DNA of 33,408 nucleotides from Deltaproteobacteria bacterium (GCA_031270705.1 JAISWW010000122.1:1-33408); one strand, 5' to 3'. Counted from the stretch's first letter, positions 9,277 through 18,078 are shown. Notes: generated by a model not told the origin, from the sequence alone. Made by a program: numbers and translations.

Positions 9277-10434
9277 CTAGCTCAAGCGATTGAAATCCGA
9301 GCGCACTTCCTCAGACACGTTCTCCTGAATAATGACGCAATCAACGCCCAATTCCGTGGCTTTAGGCTTACAAACCATAACTGATTTGGAGTAATTGCGG
9401 CCATCCGGGCAAACGCGCTGGACTGTCTCGGTAATGACCACGCCCCCATCTTTAAAGGTGGCCCGGGCCTGACCTGGACAGGTTTGGAAAATCTGGCCAT
9501 TCTCGTCCGTCTCGTCCAAGGTGACCTTCGCCTGCCCAGACTGGTCAAAACAATATTTAACCACAATTGGCAAATCCGTGTCCATATTGACTAGTGACTC
9601 CGAAGATGAGGCCCAACAACCCTCCAAAAACGACATATCGCCCTTTTCCTCGGCTCCTTTGGGAATGACTAGCGAGCGCGAGGCTGGGGGCTGAGTTTCT
9701 TTGTTTTCCGTGGAAAAAGGCCAAAAATCCGTCCACTGGACTAAAGGTCGAACGCTCCAAAACAACCACCAAAAAAGGATCGTCAAGAATATTAAACCTA
9801 GAAAACAGCCGAGCCAGAGCCACAAAGGCGAGCGTCCGCGCCTATCGCGGGGCGGCTTGGGACTCGCGACCGCGGCTGTGGGCGCGGCTTTGGGCGAGGC
9901 TGGGGGCGATTTTGGGTTCGGGTCGGGTTGGTCTTGGGTCAGCTTTTCCCGCAAAAGATTGGAAATCGATTCGCTCAATTCCGCGTCGTCTTCTGGGTGG
10001 ATTGAGGTGAGGCCCCAGCCCACGACGACTGGCCGATCGCCCACCATATAAATATTGTATTTGCGGGAGCGATTTAAAATATTGGCCACCAGCTCCCCAG
10101 CCAATTTGCGATTGCGCGAATTTGAGGCTAAAAAACGGCGCGATAGCTCCATTAAGTCACTAGCTCTTTCCGCGACCATGTCAATGGCGAATCGTTGGTC
10201 GTCCTTGGCCAAACTCTCAAACGGCTGGACTGGCCCAGTAAGGCTCGTATACCAATTTACGCGATTATGATCCAGATCTTTGATTGGCTCGGCCAAAATT
10301 TGAGCTTTATCCTCAGACAACTCGTCGGCGACCAACTGACGAAACAGTTGGTAACGCGAAATCATCTCCACGCCCTCAAAGGTTTCCAGATGATAGTCAA
10401 CAATATTGGTTGAGTGAATAAGCCGTTTGGCCAT
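9277..10434 (-). CDS. srfA: SrfA-like membrane protein
   Basis: 385 aa; N-domain 'AEPIKDLDHNRVNWYTSLTG...YMVGDRPVVVGWGL' resembles SrfA (IP/NE..IDWY.P ... VYLVGxKPVI..WGF); TM 'PLWLWLGCFLGLIFLTILFWWLFW'; C-domain 'FLEGCWAS...'. Immediately upstream of srfB. Confidence 0.78.
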   Translation of the reverse strand: MAKRLIHSTNIVDYHLETFEGVEMISRYQLFRQLVADELSEDKAQILAEPIKDLDHNRVNWYTSLTGPVQPFESLAKDDQRFAIDMVAERASDLMELSRRFLASNSRNRKLAGELVANILNRSRKYNIYMVGDRPVVVGWGLTSIHPEDDAELSESISNLLREKLTQDQPDPNPKSPPASPKAAPTAAVASPKPPRDRRGRSPLWLWLGCFLGLIFLTILFWWLFWSVRPLVQWTDFWPFSTENKETQPPASRSLVIPKGAEEKGDMSFLEGCWASSSESLVNMDTDLPIVVKYCFDQSGQAKVTLDETDENGQIFQTCPGQARATFKDGGVVITETVQRVCPDGRNYSKSVMVCKPKATELGVDCVIIQENVSEEVRSDFNRLS

Positions 10435-10542
10435 GGGTAGCCTTTCAAAATTGACTAGCGCGAAAATCGCGAATAATAGGACTTAAAAATGTTTAAATAT
10501 AAAAATAGGCTATCTTTGGTTAGAAAAAATTCGCGGCGGATA

Positions 10543-10571
10543 ATAGTATACTATAAAATTTTGTTAGTCAA
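10543..10571 (-). promoter_or_regulatory. Candidate sigma70-like promoter for srfABC
   Basis: Minus strand: TTGACT (10571-10566), 17 nt spacer, TACTAT (10548-10543), about 109 nt before the srfA ATG. The -10 lies in a perfect 12-bp palindrome ATAGTATACTAT (10543-10554). Confidence 0.45.
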
Positions 10572-10610
10572 AAGATGGGCCGGCTATTTAATCGCCCTGA
10601 TCGTTTTATT

Positions 10611-10680
10611 CTTATCGCTATAGCCTTTTCGCTCTAGCCTTATCGTTCTAGCTTTATCGCTCTAGCTTTATCGTTCTAGC
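10611..10680. repeat. 14-bp tandem repeat, five units
   Basis: Plus strand units: CTTATCGCTATAGC, CTTTTCGCTCTAGC, CTTATCGTTCTAGC, TTTATCGCTCTAGC, TTTATCGTTCTAGC. The array overlaps the stop of the upstream ORF (TAA at 10670-10668). Confidence 0.9.
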
Positions 10681-11648
10681 CTAACGCGATTTTCTTGGAG
10701 AAAAGCCAAGGCGTCCTCGCCCCCCAGGGCGACATAAAGCCGACGCGGTTTATTGTCGTCTTGGCCATAAAAGCGAATTACGGAGTTTAAGCCAATCACT
10801 CGCCCCTCGCGGTCAATCAAGGGGCCGCCCCTAAAACGCCGAGTCATCTCGGTCGTATGGGCGATGACCGGAGCCGGTTGGTCGGTCAAAACCGCGCTAA
10901 TCACGCCAAGGGCGTGCGAGGGCTCCGGAAAAACGCCCTCGGCCAATTCGCCGTCCGGGTAGCCTAAGGCTAAAACGCGATCGCCTTTTTGGCCGCCCTT
11001 GGCCACAATTAAGCCCGTGGGCGAGTTGGCGTCTAAATCAACTCGCAAAACGGCGTAATCCCGCAAAGATTCTGGGGGCGTGGCGGCGATGACCGTAGCC
11101 TTGAGAGTGAGGCGTTTGTAAGAATTAATCGCCACAATCGAGACCTCGGGCCCTAAGCGATCAACTACTCGGCGATTGGTCAAAATAGTGTTTTTATTGA
11201 TAAAAAAACCCGACCCCGTGGTCGTGAAGGGCTCGCCTTGAGAATTGCGCCCGGTGGCCTTAATTAAGACCATGGCTTGTTTGACTTGCCCTAAGGTTTG
11301 TCTTTGGCGAGTGGCGGATGGTTTAGGCGGATTCTGGCTCGAGCTAGGCTCAGGCTCAATAAAAAAAGGAGCTTCGTCTTCTGGGCTAGGTAGTTGGCAA
11401 GCGTCTGTCTCCAAGGCTTTTTGGTAAAAATCCCGGTCAGCCCGGAGCAGTTCCATATTGAGGGCTTGAAGGCTAGTAGGATCGATGGTGGATTTTTCAG
11501 CGCTATATATCAGACTTATATAAAAGAAATAGTATAAAAGCCACAAACATAAGCCAATTAAAAGCAATCCCAAAAAAAAGCCTAACGCGTAGCGCCGTTT
11601 CTTGCCCTCAATTGACGGAGCTACCCCGGCTCCTTGGCTCTGACTCAT
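10668..11648 (-). CDS. Membrane-anchored trypsin-like (S1/HtrA-type) protease homologue, probably catalytically inactive
   Basis: N-terminal TM 'YALGFFLGLLLIGLCLWLLYYFFY'; fold motifs 'GSGFFINKNTILTNRRVV', 'DYAVLRVD', 'FRGGPLIDREGRVIGLNSV'. His and Ser catalytic positions read Arg. Confidence 0.82.
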   Translation of the reverse strand: MSQSQGAGVAPSIEGKKRRYALGFFLGLLLIGLCLWLLYYFFYISLIYSAEKSTIDPTSLQALNMELLRADRDFYQKALETDACQLPSPEDEAPFFIEPEPSSSQNPPKPSATRQRQTLGQVKQAMVLIKATGRNSQGEPFTTTGSGFFINKNTILTNRRVVDRLGPEVSIVAINSYKRLTLKATVIAATPPESLRDYAVLRVDLDANSPTGLIVAKGGQKGDRVLALGYPDGELAEGVFPEPSHALGVISAVLTDQPAPVIAHTTEMTRRFRGGPLIDREGRVIGLNSVIRFYGQDDNKPRRLYVALGGEDALAFLQENRVRLER

Positions 11649-11775
11649 AGTATTCCTTAATTATTTTGATATTGGCTGAAAATCCGCCAAATTAAAAATT
11701 TATGGCCCGAAAAATGGGCGCCCAAACCCCACGCTCGGGCCATAAATAATTGAGGCGCGAGACTACTTAGTAGCC

Positions 11776-12576
11776 TTACAGACGCCTGTTAAGATCCCCG
11801 CTCACGGCTATATCTTGATTGTATAGATCCATATCGGCCACCATGGCCGAGGTCAATGTTTCGGAGTTCTTAACCTCTCTCTCGAAATTGGTTCTTTTCT
11901 GAGTCACGCCGCGAATTAAGTTCGCCGAGGCCCGGTCTGGCCTATCTCTTTCCATGGACTCGACTTGATCGAAGGTGCTGGCTAATTGTTGCGAAGTTTC
12001 GCTGTAGTTGCGCAAAATGGTGGTGGCGTCATTAGTCCCGTTACGGATTTCATTGAGACGCTCATACATTTCCGCTTGATCCATCCGCCCCGCCTTATAG
12101 TTCTTGGTCATCAGCTGGTACTGCTTTTTATAGCAGTTAGAGGTGATCTTGGCCGCGGCCACGGCTTGCTTCATGCTACTGATGTCCATGTCCATGGCTT
12201 GATAATAGGTTCTAAACCTTTCAGCCTGATCCATGGCCTGAACCTCGCTAGAGATCAGATAGCCCAAACCCGCGCCAGTCAAACCGCCAGCGACAGCCGC
12301 TTTGGCGATATCCGCCTTGCTACCGCCTGTGCCATACGCGATGGCCGCCCCGGAAATAGCCCCAAAAATCGCCGACGCGGCTGTGGCCTGGTTAACTTTT
12401 TTGGCGGCCTCACGCAAATCAGAGATGGGCCGGTAGCACTCCGGATAATGCTTGACGACCACGGTCTGCTTGCCTAACTTCTGACCGGCGCAGCCAGAAA
12501 CCAAGGTAGCCGTGAGGGCGATGGCCAAAAGAAAGGCCACTTGCTTCTTTGCCGTTGTTAAAATTTTGGAAATCAT
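11776..12576 (-). CDS. Lipoprotein with glycine-zipper segment
   Basis: Start at MISKILTTAKK (CAT 12574-12576), preceded by a GAGGAG Shine-Dalgarno; lipobox-like 'LVSGC'; 'AIFGAISGAAIAYGTGG...AVAGGLTGAGLGYLI' glycine-zipper stretch. Confidence 0.78.
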   Translation of the reverse strand: MISKILTTAKKQVAFLLAIALTATLVSGCAGQKLGKQTVVVKHYPECYRPISDLREAAKKVNQATAASAIFGAISGAAIAYGTGGSKADIAKAAVAGGLTGAGLGYLISSEVQAMDQAERFRTYYQAMDMDISSMKQAVAAAKITSNCYKKQYQLMTKNYKAGRMDQAEMYERLNEIRNGTNDATTILRNYSETSQQLASTFDQVESMERDRPDRASANLIRGVTQKRTNFEREVKNSETLTSAMVADMDLYNQDIAVSGDLNRRL

Positions 12577-12636
12577 TTCCGTTTCTCCTCGATACAAATT
12601 CATTGCCCACGAATAAATCATCTTCAACTATAAAAT

Positions 12637-12950
12637 TGCGAGATTTTTAAAAAAACTCAACGGGCAAATCAATTAAAGCTTATAAAATAAAACTAAATTA
12701 TAAATCCCTAAACTCATTTAAGTAAATAAAACAAATAAAAACGCTAAAAAATATATTGAAGCGTCTTTCCACGCTCCCCAGCTCAAAGGGCCATCGAAAT
12801 AGCCTCTTAGGCCAATATCAAGAGTCAAAACCTTCTAATCTGGAAACTTATTTTATATTCTTCCAGGGACTTTCTCAACTCAAAAAAAACCACGTAACCG
12901 TCATAGGCCTTCTTATATCCATAATATAGACGTTAAGAGGCGCGAAAAGG
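12637..12950 (-). pseudogene. Decayed C-terminal fragment of an SrfA-like gene
   Basis: 12852-12881 matches 13431-13460 at 27/30 without gaps, with collinear weaker matches on both sides. 12642-12708 matches the 3' end of the neighbouring SrfA paralogue (from 13009; e.g. GATTT.TTAAAAAACTCAAC.GG). Conceptual minus-strand translation gives ELRKSLEEYK followed by in-frame stops. Confidence 0.68.
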
Positions 12951-12983
12951 TAGCGCGTCGCTCGGCCCAAGGCCAAGAAAAAA

Positions 12984-14180
12984 CTATTTTCTCGGTATAG
13001 CGTTACCCGATTTCTTAAAAAACTCAACCGGAAAAACCGAATTTACTTTGTCAAATTGAACTAAACTACAAGCCGCTTGAGATCCTTGGGGCGAATAAGA
13101 ACATTCCAAACTATATTGGGGAAAACTATCCCCACTCTCCCCAGCGCAGACCGTAGTCGATTTGGCGGTTAGGAGTAGTTTCCCATCCTTATAAGCCACT
13201 TGGGCTGGGGCTCGGCAATCTTGCGCCTCCCCTTTGGAGTTAATCACAAATTCCGCCTCATTGGAGGCTTTTTTATAACAAAAACCTAAATAAGCCTCTT
13301 GCCCCGTAAAAGCGTTTAAATATTTCCGAGCCGAAGCCGTCCAACAGCCCTGCAGGTAGGCGAAATTTTCCGATGAGACATCGTCTTCGGAAAATATCAG
13401 GCAAACCGACCTTTTATCCTTAAAACCAAGTTTATATTCTTCTAAGGACTTTCTCAAGTCGGATATATTCTTCTCATTGGCCTCAAAGGTCTCCATATTA
13501 ATATTAGGGGCGTTAATCAAGGTTTTTAAGGCCTCTAAAATTTTCGGCTCTTTGAAATAAATCGCCAAAAGGCCTACCGCTAAGCCTAAAAGAGCGCCTA
13601 AGGCCACTTTTTTTAAAAATTTTTTAAATTGCCATCTCTCGTAAGTTGAGGGCGTTGACGAGACTGGCCCGAGATTGAGCCCGGCCTCTTTTTTTCCGGG
13701 CTTAAATTTTTTGGCCCCAGACTCCTCCTGGATGATGGGTAGGCTGACTAGCGACTTGAGGCCCCAACCGACGACCACAATCTTTTTGGGCGACCAATAA
13801 TATAAGCAGGGGCTGGGAGCGGGCAAAAGCTTCGCTAACAGATCACCGTTCTTTTTATCCTTAATTAAAGCGGAACGTAATAACTCTTGAGATAAATCTC
13901 TAATTTTAGCGATAAACTCGTCAATTTGAGCTTGAGCTTGGGCTTGATCATCCAGCGACAAAGAGTTTAAAGGCCTAAATTGGCCATCCACATTGGAAAA
14001 CCAATTAATCCGGTCATGCTGAAGGTTTTTGACCGGCTCAGCTAAAACGACCAAAGAGTCCGGCCAACGCTCGTCAATAATTGAACATAATTGGACGTAA
14101 ATAGAGATTATCTCGCCGCCATTGACCTCTATAACCTGGCTTTGGCTGAGGCTGACGCTATGAATCAATTGATGAGGCAT
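12984..14180 (-). CDS. Second SrfA-like membrane protein (paralogue of 9277-10434)
   Basis: 398 aa; shared blocks with the other SrfA: 'LIHS', 'LAEPVKNLQHDRINWFSN', 'KIVVVGWGLKSL', a TM, then 'FAYLQGCWTASARKYL...'. Confidence 0.75.
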   Translation of the reverse strand: MPHQLIHSVSLSQSQVIEVNGGEIISIYVQLCSIIDERWPDSLVVLAEPVKNLQHDRINWFSNVDGQFRPLNSLSLDDQAQAQAQIDEFIAKIRDLSQELLRSALIKDKKNGDLLAKLLPAPSPCLYYWSPKKIVVVGWGLKSLVSLPIIQEESGAKKFKPGKKEAGLNLGPVSSTPSTYERWQFKKFLKKVALGALLGLAVGLLAIYFKEPKILEALKTLINAPNINMETFEANEKNISDLRKSLEEYKLGFKDKRSVCLIFSEDDVSSENFAYLQGCWTASARKYLNAFTGQEAYLGFCYKKASNEAEFVINSKGEAQDCRAPAQVAYKDGKLLLTAKSTTVCAGESGDSFPQYSLECSYSPQGSQAACSLVQFDKVNSVFPVEFFKKSGNAIPRK

Positions 14181-14219
14181 CTAACTACCAGAACTCCTTG
14201 CCCATAAAAGGCCCAGCGA

Positions 14220-16016
14220 TTAGTCACGACAATTTTTAGCGGCGTCTTGAGGCCAGATTATTTGGCCCGTCCCATTTTTAACCACATATTTTTTACAAGC
14301 CACGTCATTATAAGCGAGAAACTCAAATTTTGTATTTATTATCGCGTATTTAGATCTATATGTTACTGGCATTAAACCTTGTTCGTCAAAAACGCCTTTT
14401 TCTTCAAATTTGGGATTGATCGCCCACTTGGCCTGGCAATTAACTAAGCCCCACCGGCCCTCATGCTTAAGCCAGATTTTCTGTTCGCCTTGGTTTTCTC
14501 CTTGGTTTTCGTTTTTGTTATCGCCTTGGTCGCCGCCTTTTTTTTCGGCTTTGTTTTCGGCTTGGTTATCGCCTTGGTTTTCGGCTTGGTTTTCGCCTTG
14601 GCCGCCGCCTTGGATTCCGCCATAATCCTCAAAAATAGGTTTAAAGGCCACCGAGCCAGTAGCTCGATGGAGGCCATATAGGCCACCCTTTTTCACCAAA
14701 ATGAGGGGACATTCTTTTAAAATCTCGGCGCTCTCGTACTCGGGTTTGACGACCCAAGTCCCTTTGGAGTTAATGATCCCCCAAAGGCCCTTGGATTTAA
14801 CCGCCGCTATCCCGGGGGCGTAAAAATCCTGGCCATCCTCAAATTTAGTGGGCGTGGCCATTTGGCCGGTGATGTCCACGTAACCGACTTTGCCGTCTCT
14901 AATGACCTTGGCTAGGCCAAAATCGGAAAAAGGCTTGGCCGAGTCGAATTTCCCAATCACAAAAGCCCCTTGGCTATTACAAAAACCTTGTTCTTGATTG
15001 GAGGTTTTATCGGCGCAGGGGGCCAGTTTCCATTTCAGCTCATCCACGCTGGACCATAATTCGGCTTTGGTCAGTTTTCTTTTGCCAGGTTGGCTTATGG
15101 TATAGGCCCAAGAATCATTATCGGTTTTCTCAACCCAATACTCGTTTTGTTTTTTATTATATTTTATAAATGTTGGAGATAATGGAACTATATAATAACC
15201 AGTTTTATCAATAACACCGTACTGCTTATCAACTTTTACTAAAAAATAATCTAAGTCATCTATCGTTTGTTCTATAGAATCAAACGTTGGCGGCACCAAA
15301 ACTTTACCAGATAAATTTACTAATCCATATTTGATTTTATCTGGTTTTTTATTATCTGTTTTTTTATTATCTTTTTCTTCAGCCGAATCTAGGCTCGGGG
15401 CGTCCGCGCTCGTGGCTAGTAGTAGGGCTTTGTTTTTATCCTTAAACGAGCCAATTAGAGATAAACCAGAAAACATCGGTTTCATGAGCCAACCAGCGGT
15501 CGGCGAAACGAGACCCCATAAGCCATGGTAATTGGCTGTGTATAGACCTTGCCCCACATAGCCGAGATCTTTAAAACGCGGTTTAATCAACCAGCGGCCA
15601 GAGCTATCCAAAGCTCCCCATCTAGGGCCAAGACGGCCTAAAATAGCCACGTCGCCATCAATATTTATAAGTTTGGCCTCGTCCAATTCGGGCCGAATCA
15701 CAAAAGTCCCGTTGTGGTTGATTAAGCCAAATCGGCCTTTCTCATTGGCCACCTTGGCTAAGCCGTTGGGGAAAAAATTCTCCGCCGAGGCGAAAACTGG
15801 CTCAATGACCACTTTGGCCTCAGGATCCAGGTAGCCCCAGAATTTGTTAAATTGAAAAATTCTTAGGTTTTGGCCAGCCCCAGGCTGAGTCACGACTTGG
15901 CCTGTTAAATCCGAAACATCAGGAATTAGCTCATATCGCTCAGCCCCTAGACTGTCAATAGAACTGATCAGCAACGTTAAACAACAAAAAAATATAATAA
16001 TAGTGAATACTTTCAT
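14220..16016 (-). CDS. Exported WG-repeat protein
   Basis: Signal peptide 'MKVFTIIIFFCCLTLLISS'; about ten WG-type repeats (FWGYLDPEAKVVIEPVF, RFGLINHNGTFVIRP, RWGALDSSGRWLIKPRF, LWGIINSKGTWVVKPEY, RWGLVNCQAKWAINPKF). Start set at 16016; the ORF track begins at 16055. Confidence 0.82.
   Translation of the reverse strand: MKVFTIIIFFCCLTLLISSIDSLGAERYELIPDVSDLTGQVVTQPGAGQNLRIFQFNKFWGYLDPEAKVVIEPVFASAENFFPNGLAKVANEKGRFGLINHNGTFVIRPELDEAKLINIDGDVAILGRLGPRWGALDSSGRWLIKPRFKDLGYVGQGLYTANYHGLWGLVSPTAGWLMKPMFSGLSLIGSFKDKNKALLLATSADAPSLDSAEEKDNKKTDNKKPDKIKYGLVNLSGKVLVPPTFDSIEQTIDDLDYFLVKVDKQYGVIDKTGYYIVPLSPTFIKYNKKQNEYWVEKTDNDSWAYTISQPGKRKLTKAELWSSVDELKWKLAPCADKTSNQEQGFCNSQGAFVIGKFDSAKPFSDFGLAKVIRDGKVGYVDITGQMATPTKFEDGQDFYAPGIAAVKSKGLWGIINSKGTWVVKPEYESAEILKECPLILVKKGGLYGLHRATGSVAFKPIFEDYGGIQGGGQGENQAENQGDNQAENKAEKKGGDQGDNKNENQGENQGEQKIWLKHEGRWGLVNCQAKWAINPKFEEKGVFDEQGLMPVTYRSKYAIINTKFEFLAYNDVACKKYVVKNGTGQIIWPQDAAKNCRD
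14481..14612 (-). repeat. 12-bp-unit coding repeat: tetrapeptide [G/A][E/D]N[Q/K] array
   Basis: Encodes GENQAENQGDNQAENKAEKKGGDQGDNKNENQGENQGEQK between two WG repeats; visible on the plus strand as repeated TTGGTTTTCGCC-like units. Confidence 0.85.
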
Positions 16017-16555
16017 AAATACAATAAAATAGTAGAAACGGTCAACATTGCGCAAAAAACCGTATCCGAACCTCTATTCTTTACTAAATTTAAACAATAA
16101 GGCCAAAGAAGATATGTGCCAACTTGGTATATAAAAATAACAAATAATTTACGGAACGTCAAACAAATAATGGCCAAATTTCCTCGACCATATTCCCAGC
16201 TACTCAACCGCGATCATTAAATAAGCCATAGAGGCCATGTCCGGGCCAACTTTTATTTCGACATTTTTGCCCAATTCTCCCGCGCTAAGCCTTTGAGCCC
16301 TAAAGGCTCCCTTATGGCTTTTTTAGGAAAATTATGAAATAATGCCCCAGCTTGTTAGGGACAAACAATCATCGTCAGTTTAGATTTCCTGACCCACGTT
16401 AGCTATCATGATTTTTTAAATAATATACTGATAATTCTATGGCCGACAAACTTAAAGCCTTATAAGAACTAATTTTATTAATCAATTGTTTAATTATTTA
16501 TCGTTTTATTTTTCATTTCTATCTAAAATACCGCTTTCTAAAAAGAAGGGATAAT

Positions 16556-17239
16556 ATGTTAGACGATTATTTCAAGGATAAAATTCCTGAGTTCAATATT
16601 AACAACACCCTCTTTGTGGCCCGGCCAGGCTTACCGTTCATCTTCGCCGCGGCCATCGCTTTTTTGGTCACCTTCCTTTTAGATTGGGTTTTTTTGGAAA
16701 TTTTCTTTTTCCTTTTTTTCGTCATGACGCTCATCTTTTTCCGGGATCCCCAAAGGAACGTTCCCCCGCCAGGTTTTGGCCTCTCCCCAGCGGACGGCAA
16801 GATTATCCGGATTGATCATGGAGCCATCTGCCCCTTGACCCAAGCCAAGACCATTAAGGTCAGCGTTTTCATGAGCGTTTTTAATGTCCATGTTAACCGG
16901 ATACCCATTGACGCCCGCTTGGATTCCCAAAAATATTTCGCGGGCCAGTTTTTTAACGCGAGCTTTGACAAATCGAGCGAGCAAAACGAGCGTAACGCCC
17001 TAGTCCTCATTGACGACAAAGGGCGTCAGGTCGTCGTGGTGCAGATCGCTGGGCTCATCGCGAGAAGGATCGTCAGCTGGGTCGTCCATGGCCAAAATCT
17101 CCAAAGAGGCCAACGCTTTGGCCTAATCCGCTTTGGCTCGCGGGTGGATCTCTATTTGCCCCCTGAGGCCGAAATAATGGTGACCTTGGGCCAAGTCGTC
17201 CAAGCGGGCTGGTCGCCCATCTGGCGTTACTTGGATTAA
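16556..17239 (+). CDS. psd: Phosphatidylserine decarboxylase (short proenzyme type)
   Basis: 'FFRDPQRNVPP', 'LSPADGKI', 'FMSVFNVHVNRIP', C-terminal 'IRFGSRVDLYLP' containing the Gly-Ser autocleavage site. Confidence 0.93.
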   Translation: MLDDYFKDKIPEFNINNTLFVARPGLPFIFAAAIAFLVTFLLDWVFLEIFFFLFFVMTLIFFRDPQRNVPPPGFGLSPADGKIIRIDHGAICPLTQAKTIKVSVFMSVFNVHVNRIPIDARLDSQKYFAGQFFNASFDKSSEQNERNALVLIDDKGRQVVVVQIAGLIARRIVSWVVHGQNLQRGQRFGLIRFGSRVDLYLPPEAEIMVTLGQVVQAGWSPIWRYLD

Positions 17240-17273
17240 CTCAGCCAAATTAGCCCTCGCCTTTAGGACAATT

Positions 17274-18020
17274 ATGTCGCCCAAAATAGTGGCCATTATC
17301 CCCGCTCGCTGGGAGTCCAGCCGATTTCCCGGCAAACCATTAGCCCTTTTGGCTGGACTACCCATGATCCAACATGTCTACCAAAGGGCCCAGTTAATTC
17401 CCAATGTGGCCTCTATCCACGTGGCCACGGATGACGAGCGAATTTTTCAGGTTGTGGCCAATTTTGGGGGCCACGCTCTCATGACCTCCCCCAAGCTCCC
17501 AAGCGGCTCAGACCGCTTAGCCGAGGCCGCGACCCTCTTAGATCTGGCCAAGGATGATATTGTCATTAATGTCCAAGGCGACCAACCCTGCCTCAACCCC
17601 GAGCACCCTAAACTCTTAGCCGAGGCTTTGCTCGCGGGCTCCGCTCCGGTGGCCACTTTGGCTATCCCTTTCGCCGATCCCCAAGAAATCGCCAATCCCA
17701 ACCATGTCAAAACGGTCTTTGACCAAAATGGCCGAGCTTTGTATTTTTCTCGCTCCCCTATTCCTTTTTATCGGGATAGCCCAGGGGAGTATTATAAGCA
17801 CATTGGCCTTTACGCCTATCAGGTTGACTTTTTGCGCCAATATGTCGCCTGGGAGCCTAGTCGCTTGGAACTAGCCGAAAAACTGGAACAGTTGCGGATC
17901 TTGGAGCGAGGCCTAGCCATCCAAATAGTCCTGGGCGAGGGGTTATCCCCGGAAGTGGATACGCCAGAGGATCTTTTGATCGCCGAGGCGGCTTTGGCCA
18001 AACTGACCCAAAAAGCTTAA
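17274..18020 (+). CDS. kdsB: 3-deoxy-manno-octulosonate cytidylyltransferase
   Basis: 'IVAIIPARWESSRFPGKPLALLAGLPMIQHVYQRA', 'VINVQGDQP', 'ALYFSRSPIPF', 'HIGLYAY', 'EQLRILERG', 'EVDTPEDL'. Confidence 0.96.
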   Translation: MSPKIVAIIPARWESSRFPGKPLALLAGLPMIQHVYQRAQLIPNVASIHVATDDERIFQVVANFGGHALMTSPKLPSGSDRLAEAATLLDLAKDDIVINVQGDQPCLNPEHPKLLAEALLAGSAPVATLAIPFADPQEIANPNHVKTVFDQNGRALYFSRSPIPFYRDSPGEYYKHIGLYAYQVDFLRQYVAWEPSRLELAEKLEQLRILERGLAIQIVLGEGLSPEVDTPEDLLIAEAALAKLTQKA

Positions 18021-18078
18021 AGCCAAAAAAAAGTCGACTAAAAACCCTAAAGCTTCTAGCCGACAAAAACAGGTTTTA

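Noticed and set aside
10611-10680. CRISPR-like array
   Set aside because: Units are contiguous 14-bp repeats without spacers; a plain tandem repeat.
14410-14686. Three ORFs (14410-14625 +, 14444-14686 -, 14463-14681 +) with repetitive translations
   Set aside because: Produced by the 12-bp coding repeat in the WG-repeat gene being open in several frames.
16013-16207. Minus-strand ORF 64 aa upstream of the WG-repeat gene
   Set aside because: Lies in an AT-rich divergent intergenic region; only a hydrophobic stretch, no supporting evidence.
16304-16326. Hairpin AGCCTTT-GAGCCCT-AAAGGCT as a terminator
   Set aside because: 7-bp stem is real, but no T-tract follows directly and no gene ends on the plus strand just upstream.
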